Positions 29,023-37,146 of a stretch of DNA of 64,000 bases are shown in pieces. A program made the position numbers and the translations under genes. The stretch is from Aromatoleum toluvorans (GTDB lineage Bacteria; Pseudomonadota; Gammaproteobacteria; Burkholderiales; Rhodocyclaceae): positions 1 to 64,000 of the forward strand of contig NZ_WTVN01000004.1 of the NCBI RefSeq assembly GCF_012910905.1. The letters are read 5' to 3'. Numbering within the stretch: position 1 is the first letter of the stretch; every line of letters starts with the position of its first letter. Below the pieces are notes generated by a model that was given only the letters and a program-made list of their open reading frames with translations, did not search any database and was not told where the DNA came from.

Positions 29023-29777
29023 TGACCACCTACGCCCTGCAAACGCGCAATCTCGTCAAGAAATTCGGCGGCTTCGTCGCGACCAACGACGTCAGCCTGA
29101 ACGTCGAGGCCGGCGCGCGCCACGCGCTGATCGGCCCCAACGGCGCCGGCAAGACGACGCTGATCAACCTGCTCACCGGCTTCCTCGAACCGACGAGCGG
29201 CGACGTGATCCTCAACGGCGAGCCGGTCACCCATCTCGCCCAGCACCAGCGCGTCAAACGCGGCCTCGCCCGCACCTTCCAGATCAACCGCCTGTTCGCC
29301 GACCTGACGGTGCTCGAATCGGTGACGATGGCGGTGAACGAGCGCATCGGTATCGGCGCGCGCTTCTGGCGCCCGATCGGCGCCTACGCCGAAGCCGTCG
29401 ACGAAGCGGCGCAGCTCCTCGCGACCCTGCGCCTGCTGGACCTCGCGCACGAGAAGACGCGCAACCTCGCCTACGGCAAGCAGCGCCTGATCGAGATCGC
29501 GCTGGCGCTGGCGATGAAGCCGCGCGTGCTGCTGCTCGACGAGCCGGCCGCCGGCGTGCCGACCTCCGAGAGCCGCGAGCTCTTCGAAACGATCGCCGCT
29601 CTGCCGCGCGACGTGACGATCCTGCTCATCGAGCACGACATGGACCTCGTCTTCCGCTTCGCCGACCAGATCTCGGTACTCGTGAGCGGCGCGCTCCTCA
29701 CCGGCGGCACGCCCGACGAGATCGCCGTCAATCCGAAGGTCAAGGAAGTCTATCTGGGGGAGGCGATCAGTGTCTGA
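29022..29777 (+). CDS. ABC transporter ATP-binding protein, LivG type
   Basis: A 251-residue ATPase with Walker A GPNGAGKT near residue 38 and Walker B VLLLDEPAAG near 165. The ABC signature is degenerate: AYGKQRLIEIALAL replaces the usual LSGGQ, a common feature of the LivG class. It overlaps livF by 8 bp. Confidence 0.93.
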   Translation: MTTYALQTRNLVKKFGGFVATNDVSLNVEAGARHALIGPNGAGKTTLINLLTGFLEPTSGDVILNGEPVTHLAQHQRVKRGLARTFQINRLFADLTVLESVTMAVNERIGIGARFWRPIGAYAEAVDEAAQLLATLRLLDLAHEKTRNLAYGKQRLIEIALALAMKPRVLLLDEPAAGVPTSESRELFETIAALPRDVTILLIEHDMDLVFRFADQISVLVSGALLTGGTPDEIAVNPKVKEVYLGEAISV

Positions 29778-30477
29778 ACTCCTGAAACTCGAAAACGTGC
29801 GCGCCGGCTACGGCGACGCCGTCGTGCTGGAGGACATCTCCTTCAGCCTCGGCGAAGGCGACAGCCTCGCGCTGCTGGGCCGCAACGGCATGGGCAAGAC
29901 CACGCTGCTGTCGACGCTGATGGGCGCCGCACGCCAGCATTCCGGCTCGCTGCGCTTCGCCGGCGAAGACCTCGCGATCGTCCCCGCCCACGCCCGCGCG
30001 CACCGCGGCCTCGGCTGGGTGCCGCAGGAACGCGACATCTTCCCGTCGCTCACCGTCGAGGAAAACCTCACCGTCGTCGCCACGCCCGGCCACTGGAACC
30101 TGCAGCGCGTCTACGACATGTTCCCGCGCCTGAAGGAACGGCGCACGAACATGGGCAACGAGCTCTCCGGCGGCGAGCAGCAGATGCTCGCGATGGGCCG
30201 CGCGCTGATGCTCAACCCGAAGCTGCTGCTGCTCGACGAGCCGCTCGAAGGCCTCGCGCCGCTGATCGTGCAGGAGCTGCTGTCGATCATCCGGCGCCTC
30301 ACCGAGGAAGGCGGCATGGCCGTGATCCTCGTCGAGCAGCACGCCCGCCAGATCCTGCCGCTCACGCGCCAGGCCCTCGTGCTCGAACGCGGCCGCGCCG
30401 TCTATTGCGGCGACAGCGAAACCCTGCGCGCCGACCGCGACCTCCTCGACAGCTGGCTCGGCGTCGCCGCGCACTGA
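29770..30477 (+). CDS. ABC transporter ATP-binding protein, LivF type
   Basis: A 235-residue ATPase with Walker A GRNGMGKT, the intact signature LSGGEQQMLAMGRAL and Walker B LLLLDEPLEGLAP. It is the last component of the five-gene importer. The hemerythrin-like gene follows after 17 bp and is probably co-transcribed. Confidence 0.94.
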   Translation: MSELLKLENVRAGYGDAVVLEDISFSLGEGDSLALLGRNGMGKTTLLSTLMGAARQHSGSLRFAGEDLAIVPAHARAHRGLGWVPQERDIFPSLTVEENLTVVATPGHWNLQRVYDMFPRLKERRTNMGNELSGGEQQMLAMGRALMLNPKLLLLDEPLEGLAPLIVQELLSIIRRLTEEGGMAVILVEQHARQILPLTRQALVLERGRAVYCGDSETLRADRDLLDSWLGVAAH

Positions 30478-30494
30478 CCCCAAGGACGCACACC

Positions 30495-31079
30495 ATGAAA
30501 GCCCTGGACATCATCCACGACGAACACCGCGCCCTCGGCGCCGTGCTGCAGGCCTTCGGCTTCGTGCTCGACGGCATCCGCGACGGCCGCTTCGAGCCCG
30601 ACTTCGCGCTGCTGGCGGCGATGATCGAGTACATCACGCAGGTGCCGGACAAGCTGCACCACCCCAAGGAGGACGACTACCTCTTCGTCAAGATGCGCGA
30701 GCGTATTCCCGCAGCGGCGGCGCTGCTGGACCAGCTCGAAGCCGAACACGCCGAAGGCGCGCGCCGCACCGCCGCCTTGCGTGGGGCGCTCGTGCACTAC
30801 CAAGGCATCGGCCCCGCCGTGTTCGCCGAGTTCGAGGCGGCCGCGCGCACCTATCTCGCGGCCTCCTGGAGCCACGTCAATCGCGAGGAGACCGAACTCC
30901 TGCCGCTCGCGCGCACGGGGCTTGCGGCGCAGGACTGGGCCGAGATCGATGCCGCTTTCGAAGCGAACAAGAGCCCGTGGTCCGGTCCTGCGGGGGAATT
31001 CCGGGCGCTGTTCTCGCGCATCGTGAACATGGTCCCATCCCCCATGGGGGTCGGCGCCTCCGCCTCCGCGAAAGGCTGA
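30495..31079 (+). CDS. Hemerythrin-like domain protein
   Basis: A 194-residue cytoplasmic four-helix protein. It carries the histidine/glutamate pattern of hemerythrin HHE domains: IIHDEHRAL at the start, KLHHPKEDDYLF near residue 55, a central ...EHAEGARR and SHVNREETELLP near 130. It probably binds a di-iron centre and senses or stores O2, NO or iron. It closes the aromatic uptake operon, whose dioxygenase needs O2 and Fe(II), but a direct link is only inferred. A hairpin follows. Confidence 0.85.
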   Translation: MKALDIIHDEHRALGAVLQAFGFVLDGIRDGRFEPDFALLAAMIEYITQVPDKLHHPKEDDYLFVKMRERIPAAAALLDQLEAEHAEGARRTAALRGALVHYQGIGPAVFAEFEAAARTYLAASWSHVNREETELLPLARTGLAAQDWAEIDAAFEANKSPWSGPAGEFRALFSRIVNMVPSPMGVGASASAKG

Positions 31080-31084
31080 CGAAT

Positions 31085-31112
31085 CGGGGCGCGTCCTGCG
31101 CCCCGCCTCCCT
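31085..31112 (+). terminator. Probable terminator of the gentisate/importer/hemerythrin operon
   Basis: CGGGGCGC, a 5-base loop, and the exact complement, then CCTCCCTTT. The hairpin starts 6 bp after the hemerythrin stop and the following tract is pyrimidine-rich though not a pure T-run. Confidence 0.6.
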
Positions 31113-31228
31113 TTACCGGCATCTCCGCTCCCGGAGCGTGCTTTCCACCTCGCAGCGATCCATTCAGTCTCCGTTCATGAAACCGGGCGTAACTTGAGCG
31201 CCGGATACAGAAGACAGGAGAGGGTCCC

Positions 31229-31726
31229 ATGCGCGCGCAATATCTTGCGGTCGTGACCGCGGCAATCGTTCTTGTTCCCGCTGCGGTATCGGCGACGTCC
31301 GCCGGCCGCACCGACATCCCCGCGACCGTATCCGCAGTCGAGGCCGAGGCCGCCCGCCGATGGCGTCCGACCGAGGAGGTGCGAGGGGGCATCGACGAGA
31401 TCCGCACCGCCATTTCGACCAGTGTCGACGCCGGGCCGGCGCGACCGCTGGACGCCGTGCGCCTTGCCGAACTGGGCCGCACGATCGATGCGCAGATTTC
31501 GCAGCTGCTCGCCTGCTGTACCAAGGACGAGACGTCCGTGCGGCACCTGAACATGCTGCTGGCCGAAATGTCCGACGGTACCCAGCTGATGCGCCGTGCC
31601 GGCAGCGTCGACGCACGCCGGATGGGGCTCCTGAAGGTGCTCCAGGCGCTCAACCTGTACGGCACGTTGTTCGACCATCCCGGTTGGCGCGCCCTGGACG
31701 AACGTATCGAGGTTTCAGCGCGGTAA
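31229..31726 (+). CDS. Secreted helical protein of unknown function (paralogue of the next gene)
   Basis: A 165-residue protein with an N-terminal signal peptide (about 1-22). I do not recognise its function. It shares several features with the next gene: a WRPTEEVRGGIDEIR helix corresponding to WQTDAPLREGMVKIR, a cysteine-containing helix (LLACCTKDETSVRHLNMLLAEMSDG), and a FDHPGW C-terminal motif. It therefore reads as a diverged duplicate. The conserved cysteine becomes CC here. An AGGAGAG ribosome site precedes the ATG. A periplasmic four-helix bundle is plausible. Confidence 0.75.
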   Translation: MRAQYLAVVTAAIVLVPAAVSATSAGRTDIPATVSAVEAEAARRWRPTEEVRGGIDEIRTAISTSVDAGPARPLDAVRLAELGRTIDAQISQLLACCTKDETSVRHLNMLLAEMSDGTQLMRRAGSVDARRMGLLKVLQALNLYGTLFDHPGWRALDERIEVSAR

Positions 31727-31818
31727 TGCATCCTGCCGTGCCTGTGCGGAGCGGCGTACGCGTCGCCCCCTTTTTCCCGGCGAGACACGCCAATCAACCA
31801 CGAATGAGGATCGGATAA

Positions 31819-32316
31819 ATGAAGGGAATTTCCGCAAAGGGAATGCTTGTCGCCTGTGCCATCGCGGCCGCGACGGGATTCGGGGGCGTGTCTCAGGCGC
31901 TCGCCGCAGGGGGACATGACCACGGATCGAATGCTCCGGCGCTGAAGCTCAATGCGGGCGGCAAATGGCAGACGGATGCGCCGCTGCGCGAGGGCATGGT
32001 CAAGATCCGCGCGAACGTCGAGCCCAAACTCGATGCGATCCACGCCGGACGGCTCACCGCGACGCAGTACGAGGCGATGGGCAAGGCGGTCGAGGAGCAA
32101 CTCGCCTACATCGTCGGCAACTGCAAGCTCGCGCCCGAGGCCGATGCGGTCCTCCACGGGGTGATCGCGGAGATGTCGGACGGCGCGGAGGTTGTCGGCG
32201 GCAAGAAGGCGGTCGATGACCGCAGCAAGGGCGTCGTGCATATCGTCAATGCCCTCAACAACTACGGCCAGTACTTCGACCATCCCGGCTGGAAGCCCGT
32301 GAAGGCCGGTCACTGA
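31819..32316 (+). CDS. Secreted helical protein of unknown function (second paralogue)
   Basis: A 165-residue exported protein with a signal peptide ending in QALAAGG near residue 31, then a His-rich GGHDHGS start that could bind metal. The core WQTDAPLREGM, a helix with NCKLAPEADAVLHGVIAEMSDG, and the final YFDHPGW are shared with the preceding paralogue. The protein is predicted to be mostly helical and periplasmic. The function is unknown; a metal-related role is only suggested by the histidines and the hemerythrin gene upstream. Confidence 0.75.
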   Translation: MKGISAKGMLVACAIAAATGFGGVSQALAAGGHDHGSNAPALKLNAGGKWQTDAPLREGMVKIRANVEPKLDAIHAGRLTATQYEAMGKAVEEQLAYIVGNCKLAPEADAVLHGVIAEMSDGAEVVGGKKAVDDRSKGVVHIVNALNNYGQYFDHPGWKPVKAGH

Positions 32317-32457
32317 TTCTCGCGGCGCCGCCCGGTTGGCGCCATCAGGAAACAAGCCGGTCGCATTGCCCTGATCGGGACGATTGCGTCGGCCCGACGC
32401 CTTGATAGCGCCGCCGACGTGTGTAGACTTGGGGGCCTCGACTTTCAGGGCACCTCG

Positions 32458-33489
32458 ATGAGCAATACGACTTCCGGCCAGGGGCCGGGCCACTGGGCCG
32501 GACGGGGCGGCGACAAGCCGATCCGCTTCGGCTTCCTTCTCGTTCCCGACTTCACGCTGATCGGTTTCGGTGCGGCGGTGGACCCGCTGCGCCTGGCGAA
32601 CATGGTCGCCAAGCGCAAACTCTACGAGTTTGTGACCTTGACGAAGGACGGTGAGCCCGTGCGTTCGAGCGCGGGCATCTGCGTGCAGCCCGACCGCGCG
32701 GCGACCGACGTGGCCGACCTCGACGGTGTCTTCGTCGTCGGTCCCAATCCGCTGCCGAGCGCTAGCGCCGAGCCCATCCTGCGTTGGCTGCGCGCGCTCG
32801 CGAGCCGGGGTGTCGCGTTGGGCGGCATCGATACGGGCAGCTACTTCCTCGCTTGCGCGGGGCTGCTCGATGGCTACCGCAGCACGATCCACTGGGAAGA
32901 CATGGACGCGCTGCTCGACCGCTTTCCGCGCCTGGTCGTGTCGAACAAGATCTACGAGGTCGACCGCAACCGTTGCTCGTGCAGCGGCGGGATCGCGCCG
33001 GTGGAGATGATGATCCACCTGATCGGTCTCGGCGGCGGCGGGCGCAAGGTGGCGACGGCGGTGGCCGAATTGCTGATCTACGACCGCCGCGGCCCCGACG
33101 AGAAGCAGAAGACCTCGCTGCGCGACGTCTCCAATGCCTCGCACCCGAAGTTGGTGGAGGCGATCAAGCTGATGGAGTGCAACATCGAGGAACCGCTCTC
33201 GATGGAAGAACTCGCCGCGCACATGCAGTTCTCCGCGCGCCAGCTCGAACGCCTGTTCCGCGAGGCGCTCAACTGCACGCCGCGCCAGTACTACCTGCAG
33301 ATCCGCCTCGAACGTGCGCGCCAGCTCCTCACGCGCACCAACCGTCCGATCGCCGACATCGTGATGGCCTGCGGCTTCGTGTCCTTCGCGCACTTCTCGC
33401 ACCGCTACAACGCCGGTTTCGGCATCTCGCCGAGCGCGGAGCGGCGGCGGCAGACGGCAGCGGAGGCCCGGACCGGCGCGTCGGACTGA
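32458..33489 (+). CDS. GlxA-family transcriptional regulator (DJ-1/PfpI plus AraC helix-turn-helix)
   Basis: A 343-residue regulator with an N-terminal DJ-1/PfpI-like effector domain (about 20-185) and a C-terminal AraC-type DNA-binding domain (about 230-330). The latter contains SMEELAAHMQFSARQLERLFRE and IADIVMACGFVSFAHFSHRY. The GlxA group includes GbdR and SouR, activators of glycine betaine and sarcosine catabolism. It precedes creatininase, and creatinine breakdown ends in sarcosine, so it is the best candidate regulator of the island. The start is the ATG at 32458; the ribosome site is weak. Confidence 0.88.
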   Translation: MSNTTSGQGPGHWAGRGGDKPIRFGFLLVPDFTLIGFGAAVDPLRLANMVAKRKLYEFVTLTKDGEPVRSSAGICVQPDRAATDVADLDGVFVVGPNPLPSASAEPILRWLRALASRGVALGGIDTGSYFLACAGLLDGYRSTIHWEDMDALLDRFPRLVVSNKIYEVDRNRCSCSGGIAPVEMMIHLIGLGGGGRKVATAVAELLIYDRRGPDEKQKTSLRDVSNASHPKLVEAIKLMECNIEEPLSMEELAAHMQFSARQLERLFREALNCTPRQYYLQIRLERARQLLTRTNRPIADIVMACGFVSFAHFSHRYNAGFGISPSAERRRQTAAEARTGASD

Positions 33490-33804
33490 TCCCGCCGTTT
33501 CGCCCCCAGTTCCTGACCACTACGCGTCTGCGACCGGATTGCGCAGGGGCGCCCAGCCGGCGCCCCTTGCGTCGGTTTCACGAAAATCCTTGTCGTGCGT
33601 CGGATATTGACACGCCGCGGTCGCACCTACGATGGCATCAAATACGGACCTGCTTGCGAAGACCCGTGCGCGGTGGCGTACGGTGTGCTGACAGGCCCGC
33701 CGCATGACCGGAGCGACAAGAGACTTTCGGCATGCCCGGTTCGCGCCCTGGGGCCCGACCGCATAACAAATACAAGACAGCAGCACTACAAAGGAGGCAG
33801 CAAC
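33490..33804 (+). other. Intergenic region with stem-loop before the creatininase operon
   Basis: 315 bp without a convincing gene. It holds a GC hairpin at 33546-33566 (GGGGCGCC, 5-base loop, complement), which may end the regulator transcript. An AT-richer segment just before 33790 probably contains the promoter of the small membrane protein and creatininase. No copy of the island's repeated promoter box was seen here. Confidence 0.5.
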
Positions 33805-34122
33805 ATGGGGTACGGCACTGCGTGCGTCCCGCATGGCAAGCGGGAATACGGGTTCGCGGACACGGTGTCTACGTGGTCCCGACCCGGGGGCAATACGGAT
33901 TCCCGGGTGTTCGACGGCCTGGCGGCCGCGTTGCTCCGGCTCATCGGCCGGCCCGGCATCAACACCTTCATCGCTGCCATCTCCCTGACCTGCATCTTTA
34001 ACGCGACCTTCGATGGGCCCGCCGATGGCGAGCTCCCGACCTGGCCGCTGGTCGCCGGCATCCTTGTCACCGCGGTGCTGCAGGGCACCGTGGTGTGCAT
34101 CGGACACAGCGCGATCGAGTAA
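33805..34122 (+). CDS. Small two-helix membrane protein of unknown function
   Basis: A 105-residue product with no family I can name. After a polar N-terminal 45 residues there are two hydrophobic helices (INTFIAAISLTCIFNATF and WPLVAGILVTAVLQGTVVCI) joined by an acidic loop, which suggests an inner-membrane hairpin. The ribosome site AAGGAGG at 33791-33797, 7 bp before the ATG, is strong. It lies 69 bp before creatininase in the same direction and is likely co-transcribed with creatininase and the NCS1 permease. An accessory transport role is a guess from position. Confidence 0.65.
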   Translation: MGYGTACVPHGKREYGFADTVSTWSRPGGNTDSRVFDGLAAALLRLIGRPGINTFIAAISLTCIFNATFDGPADGELPTWPLVAGILVTAVLQGTVVCIGHSAIE

Positions 34123-34191
34123 CTCAAACAACCCGGCGGCCCGTCCCGCGGGCGGCGACGTCGCGTCCTCAACTGAAACGGAGACGATTGA

Positions 34192-34962
34192 ATGAAAAGT
34201 GTGCACATTTCCGAACTCGCGTGGCCGGAATACGATGCGCTGGTCCGCGACGGCCGGACTCCGGTGCTGATTCCGGTCGGTGCCCTCGAGCAGCATGGCC
34301 CGCACATGTCGATGAACCCGGACGTGCTGCTCCCGACTGCGATTTCCGAGCGCGTTGCTGACCGCATCGGTGCGCTCGTCGCCCCGCCCATCGCCTACGG
34401 CTACAAATCGCAGCAGAAGAGTGGCGGCGGAAACCACATGCCGGGGACCACGAGTCTGGATGGCCTGACCGTAACCTCGACGATCCGCGACGTCCTGAAG
34501 GAACTTGCCCGTCATGGCGTGCGGCGGACGGTGCTCGTCAATGGCCATTACGAGAATTCGGCATTCATCGTCGAAGGGGTCGATCTGGCCCAACGCGAAT
34601 TGCGCTGGGACGGCATCCGCGATTTCTCTACCGTGGTTCTCTCGTATTGGGATTTCGTCACGCAGGAGGCGATCGACGCCATCTACCAGGGCGAGTTTCC
34701 GGGCTGGGCGGTCGAACACGGCGGCGTGCTGGAAACCTCGCTGATGCTCCATCTGCATCCGCACCTGGTCGATATGGAGAAGGTCTGCGATCACGCGTCG
34801 GCTCAGTTTCCCCCGTACGACTTCTTCCCGATCAAGCCGGAATGGACACCGGCATCCGGTTGCCTGTCGTCGGCGAAACGCGCGAGCGCGCAGCATGGCG
34901 AGACGCTGCTGAAAGTTTGCGTCGACGGCATCAGCCGCGAACTGGCGCGCGCGTTCGACTGA
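34192..34962 (+). CDS. Creatininase (creatinine amidohydrolase)
   Basis: Converts creatinine to creatine. The 256-residue sequence is recognisably close to the Pseudomonas putida enzyme, with long shared blocks (GALEQHGPHMSMN, YGYKSQQKSGGGNHMPGTTS, NGHYENS, SYWDF, EHGG). The two-metal site and active-site residues are all present: E33, H35, D44, H119, E121, E175 and H176, plus the tryptophans W153 and W172 that close over the substrate. This separates it from the broader creatininase-fold amidases. The next gene is an NCS1 permease 119 bp downstream, a likely creatinine importer. Confidence 0.96.
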   Translation: MKSVHISELAWPEYDALVRDGRTPVLIPVGALEQHGPHMSMNPDVLLPTAISERVADRIGALVAPPIAYGYKSQQKSGGGNHMPGTTSLDGLTVTSTIRDVLKELARHGVRRTVLVNGHYENSAFIVEGVDLAQRELRWDGIRDFSTVVLSYWDFVTQEAIDAIYQGEFPGWAVEHGGVLETSLMLHLHPHLVDMEKVCDHASAQFPPYDFFPIKPEWTPASGCLSSAKRASAQHGETLLKVCVDGISRELARAFD

Positions 34963-35081
34963 ATGCCGGCAACCGTTTCGTATCAGGGAGGTTCCGACCG
35001 AAGTTCATAGTTGTCAGGAATGCCGCGGGGCGTCGTCCAGACTTGCCCCGCGAGTTATAAGAATTATTGGAGACATGCAAA

Positions 35082-36563
35082 ATGAGTAACCATGGAAGCG
35101 ACGCCGCTGACCTTGAAGAGATGCTGCAACCGATTCCCGAGCATCGGCGAACCACATCCGTTTGGGGGCAGTTCTGGATCTGGTCGGGGGCAAACGTTGC
35201 GCCCATCAACTGGATTCTGGGCGCACTCGGGATAAACCTCGGACTCTCGCTCGCGGACACGATTACCGTCCTGGTGGCCGGCAACCTGCTTGGAATGCTC
35301 GGCTTTGGGGCCTTCGTGCTGCTTGGGCAACGAACCGGCGTCACCGGCATGGTGCTTTCGCGTGCTGCCTTCGGTCGCTATGGGGCCTACCTGCCGGCTG
35401 CCATCCAGGCGTTGCTCGCCGTCGGCTGGTCGGCGGTGAATACCTGGATCATCCTTGATCTGGTGATGGCACTCTTCGGCCAGCTTGGCTGGGTGGATCC
35501 GACCGCGGAAAATTTCTGGTGGCGCCTGTCGACGGCAGCGACCATCATGACCACCCAGGTCGTCATTTGCTACATCGGGTATCGGGCCATTGCTGCCTTC
35601 GAAAAATGGACCGTGCCGCCTACGGTGCTGGTGCTGGTGGCGATGAGCGTCGTTGCCTGGACCCAGTTCGATATCAACTGGGCTTACGCAGGCCCCGAAG
35701 GCAAGGTGTTGACCGGCATGCCGCGCCTCGCCGCGATGAGTGCCGTGATGACCGCGATCGGCATCGGCTGGGGGATCGGCTGGTTCACGTATGCACCGGA
35801 CTATTCGCGCTTTGTGTCGACCACGGTGTGCAAGACGCGCCTTTATCTTGCCAGCACGCTCGGTCAATTCATCCCCGTGGTGTGGCTGGGCGTGCTGGGC
35901 GCGACCCTGGCAACGAAGAATGGAACCGCGGATCCCGGCGCACTGATCGTCTCCAATTTCGGGGTGCTCGCGATCCCTGTGCTGGCGCTCGTCATTCACG
36001 GCCCGATTGCCACCAACATCATCAACCTTTATACATTCGGCGTGGCGGCTCAGGCCATGGATATCAAGATCTCCAGGCACAAGCTGTCGATCATGGTCGG
36101 CGTCTTCGCAATGTTGGCGGTCATGCTCTTCATGAAGCAGGACAACTTCGCCCACGCGCTTGATTCGTGGCTGATTTCCATCGTGGCATGGGTTGCCGCC
36201 TGGGGTGGCATCATGGGGGTGCATTGCTTCGTGTTCGAACGCAATACCAAAAATTTCGACTTCCTCTTCGAGGGGCCGGAATCCCGGCACATGCAAAAAT
36301 TCAATCCGGCGGCGATGGTGGCATTCTTTGGTGGTCTGGGATGCACCTACCTGTTCATGTACGGAATCATTCCACTGTTTCAAGGCCCCTTTGCCGTGGC
36401 AATGGGCGGGGTCGATCTTTCCTGGCTCGCCGGCGGCGCAAGCTCTGCAGTTCTCTACTATGTGCTGGGCCGTCGGTACGCGCTGCGCTATTCACAAGTA
36501 GCAAGGGAAGCATTGGAAGAGGTACCACTGGCCAGGGTACAGCTGGCAAGGGGACGAGCCTGA
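35082..36563 (+). CDS. NCS1-family permease, probable creatinine or cytosine-type transporter
   Basis: An inner-membrane symporter of 493 residues with about twelve hydrophobic helices. The NCS1 features include the VWGQFWIWSGANVAPINWILGALG first helix and the GIGWGIGWFTYAPDYSRF segment that forms part of the substrate site. It resembles CodB/PurP-type permeases. The ATG at 35082 is chosen, with GGAGA upstream. Its place right after creatininase suggests creatinine as substrate, but NCS1 proteins also carry cytosine, hydantoins and purines. A terminator hairpin lies 155 bp downstream. Confidence 0.88.
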   Translation: MSNHGSDAADLEEMLQPIPEHRRTTSVWGQFWIWSGANVAPINWILGALGINLGLSLADTITVLVAGNLLGMLGFGAFVLLGQRTGVTGMVLSRAAFGRYGAYLPAAIQALLAVGWSAVNTWIILDLVMALFGQLGWVDPTAENFWWRLSTAATIMTTQVVICYIGYRAIAAFEKWTVPPTVLVLVAMSVVAWTQFDINWAYAGPEGKVLTGMPRLAAMSAVMTAIGIGWGIGWFTYAPDYSRFVSTTVCKTRLYLASTLGQFIPVVWLGVLGATLATKNGTADPGALIVSNFGVLAIPVLALVIHGPIATNIINLYTFGVAAQAMDIKISRHKLSIMVGVFAMLAVMLFMKQDNFAHALDSWLISIVAWVAAWGGIMGVHCFVFERNTKNFDFLFEGPESRHMQKFNPAAMVAFFGGLGCTYLFMYGIIPLFQGPFAVAMGGVDLSWLAGGASSAVLYYVLGRRYALRYSQVAREALEEVPLARVQLARGRA

Positions 36564-37146
36564 GTTGCAACACCTTTGCCGCCGCGGCGATGAACGTATC
36601 GAAGCACGCCTGAGCGCGAAGGACTGAGATCGTGGGCCGGTGGGCGTTCGCGGAGCAGCGAGCGACATCGGGCCCATAACCCGAAGGAGATTCGCGCCCG
36701 CAATACGCTGGCGAACGGAATCGGCCCTGGGCGCGTCTTCAAGGACGCGGTCAGGGCCGATTTTCTTTTACGCCGCATTCGTCGCGGCGAATTGCAATTG
36801 CAATAAAGCTCTGCATTTCGGCACGGAATTCCCTTATTTGCGCGTTTTCGACATTTCCTTCGATGTCGGCAGCACGACAAGGCTTGTCGATATCAGGAAA
36901 TGCGCCCGCGCGGCACGTTTCCATACTTGCCTCCACCTGATTCCGGAAAACACAGCAAGAAATTCAAGCGGAGCAGGCGGGGGCGCCACACGCGCCTGGC
37001 AATTCTCGTCGAAGAGGAGGGGACCTGCGCAGATCGATTTGCGTGTCGGGCAACAAGAAAATATCCGGATGGCCATTCGAGAGCTGCAAAGAGCAGTCAC
37101 GCCCCGGTAAGCAAAACAATGAAATTCAGACCAAAGGAAAAAGCAG
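36564..37146 (+). other. Intergenic region between the NCS1 permease and the Tsx-like gene
   Basis: 583 bp. It holds a terminator at 36719-36769 and, after it, a GC-poorer segment with AATTGCAATTGCAATAAAG near 36800 that may be an operator or promoter element for the channel gene. The first 150 bp after the permease stop and the stretch 36850-37130 show nothing I can assign; short open frames there have no ribosome site or family-like sequence. Confidence 0.5.
36719..36769 (+). terminator. Intrinsic terminator of the creatininase-permease transcript
   Basis: An 11-bp outer stem (AATCGGCCCTG and its complement) continues into an inner GCGTC/GACGC stem and is followed by TTTTCTTTTA. This is a complete rho-independent terminator on the plus strand. 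Confidence 0.9.
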
